Shown one piece after another: positions 1-64,000 of a DNA stretch of 64,000 nt; position 1 is the first letter of the stretch; every line of letters begins with the position of its first letter. The DNA lies in assembly GCA_964017155.1 (NCBI GenBank), contig OZ024863.1:43801084-43865083 (forward strand). Direction: 5' to 3'. The translations under genes were made by a program, and so were the position numbers. The notes beneath the pieces were generated by a model that was not told where the DNA came from, did no database searches, and saw nothing but the letters and a program-made list of their open reading frames with translations. Origin of the DNA: Oasisia sp. SBJ-2009 (taxonomy: Eukaryota; Annelida; Polychaeta; Sabellida; Siboglinidae).

Positions 1-659
1 GCTTCAAGTGTCATTATTAATGCAATCCTATTGTGTCGGACAGATATGTACAGCGCCAAAAAGAACAAAATAGTTCAATTTGGTCAGCTTATAAAAGACT
101 GCATATAGACTTACAATTTGTTAATTAAGTTTACCAAGTTGTAAGAATAAATTTGTAAACGATATTTCGTAATACATACAGATTTACGCATACTTAAAGC
201 TAGTAGACAATAAATAATTCCTAATGAGAACCATTAACGCTGGTCGAAATGTTGAGAGTTTTATAATTGTACATTAAGAAAAATCGTTTACGGGTGTGTT
301 ATATTTTGCAACAAATTGTATCAAATTTCCCATAATTATTGATCCAACTGGAAAAGGTAAATACGAGCGGTGAAACGGGTCTCTATCTGTATGTGTGTTT
401 GTGTGTGTTTGTTTGTTTCTTTATATTGTGTTATGTTGGGTTTATTTGTTTGTTTGTCTGTAGATCCATATTTCTGATGCTTTTGCTTTTGTTTTCGGTT
501 TTTTTTTTTAAAGAAACTTTTTGGTAGCAACGCAATTTCATTGGACGTCAGCACTAGCAATACATGGTATTTTGTGTAACAGGATTACATATATAACTAT
601 GCTATCCATTTGTTTTTACCATAACGTCAGTTATGTTTACTTGTTTTATCTGCGTACAG
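1..659. other. Upstream intron, AT-rich
   Basis: No gene is supported here. There is a short TG-rich stretch around 385-420. A GT donor-like site follows AAAAG at 354, but the frame it would need contains a stop. Confidence 0.5.
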
Positions 660-63323
<62,664 letters not shown>

Positions 63324-64000
63324 GTCAGTAATGTTGATAAATATGTCAGACCTATTTTAGAGTGACTATACGATATTTGAAATTTACAATTGACCCACAT
63401 TAACTGAAGTAATGCAAAGGCTACCTTTAGGTATTAGTACACACTGGGTATTTGCACTAGTGGTTTACTCAAAACTTGGTCTAAAAGTAGACGATTTACT
63501 TTACTAACACCTTTTATAATCATGGATGATATAATTCTCATTGACGCGATTATATGTCCAATAAACGAGCAGTATTTTGTACACGAAGTTGCCTTAATAA
63601 TAACGACTTCATTGTAGTGTTCAGAGCATATTTTACCCCTGTTGTGTTGCACATACACGATGGCACCCTTGATACTGTAATTTCTTTATAAATTCATCAT
63701 GGCCGCCTCCATACTAATATTTTGACCGTATGATGAATCATAGATACGATTTCACAATTATTTTAAATATACTAAATATTCGTGCCATCAATTAATCGAA
63801 ATAAATATTTGTTTGGCCAGTCAGTAGCTTCTATTAATCAAATACAGCCGTCATCATATTGGTGTTATATCACCGGCATAATATCCATCCACATCCTATG
63901 CAAACATATTGTTTGGATATCAATAATAGAAATATCAAATGCATGGCATAAAACCATCCGGAAAACACCAACGTTGTGAACAGAGACAACATAGTTTGAG
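63324..64000. other. Intron at window end
   Basis: The phase-2 donor at 63324 implies a further exon downstream. No coding motif is seen before the window ends. Confidence 0.5.

Noticed and set aside
336..354. Possible exon ending AAAAG|GTAAAT
   Set aside because: The phase needed by the next putative exon contains a TGA four codons upstream and there is no convincing acceptor.

Overview
The window is a slice of an animal nuclear genome: AT-rich, with short exons separated by GT-AG introns, dense (TA)n and (TG)n microsatellites, and many degenerate transposable elements. The single host gene recognised runs left to right across almost the whole window and continues past both ends. It is an RNF213-like (mysterin) giant AAA+ ATPase / E3 ubiquitin ligase gene. 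By manual splicing I placed 46 exons (about 6.9 kb of coding sequence, roughly 2,300 residues). Every junction keeps the reading frame and no in-frame stop was found, so this stretch of the gene looks intact. The N-terminal part and the C-terminal tail lie outside the window. The species cannot be fixed from sequence. The TE mix (RTE, CR1/L2, Rex1-like LINEs, Tc1/mariner, foldback MITEs) and the RNF213 relationship fit an invertebrate, perhaps a mollusc or another lophotrochozoan; this is an inference.

Gene layout. Positions 660-3387: region before the ATPase ring, with one exon triplicated in tandem. Positions 3866-6922: first AAA+ module, equivalent to AAA3 of mammalian RNF213 (Walker A GETGCGKT, Walker B LFFDEANT, sensor IIAACNPYR). 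Positions 7776-10844: linker. Positions 14468-24349: second AAA+ module, equivalent to AAA4 (GKPGSSKS, VVLDEVGLAEDS, GISNWALDPAK) and its helical extension. Positions 28166-51358: long helical E3-module scaffold. Positions 51853-52032: RING finger. Positions 52352-61748: E3 shell and C-terminal helical region. Positions 62670-63323: RZ zinc finger, split over two exons.

Introns. Three introns are inflated by insertions: 24350-28165 (LINE relic, solo LTR, snapback mariner), 30058-37556 (a nearly intact CR1-like LINE, an L2-like tail, and a full-length RTE-like element with 12-bp target duplications) and 41349-47077 (a nearly intact CR1/Jockey-group LINE, a 282-bp tandem repeat and an older RT relic). 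Other notable items are a P-element-like relic with a THAP zinc-finger fragment (16.6-17.4 kb), a perfect 268-bp palindrome (58,930-59,197), a foldback element built from a 15-bp GGACATTTCGGTAAC-like monomer (49.6-50.5 kb), a TAACGTT-rich MITE (8.2 kb), a G-rich tract just upstream of an exon (5.62-5.73 kb), and a probable GC-AG intron (24,350-28,165).

Limits: exon calls rest on splice signals, phase continuity and recalled similarity to vertebrate RNF213. No alignment, RNA or repeat-library search could be run. LINE clade names are given from motif style and are less certain than the presence of reverse transcriptase.
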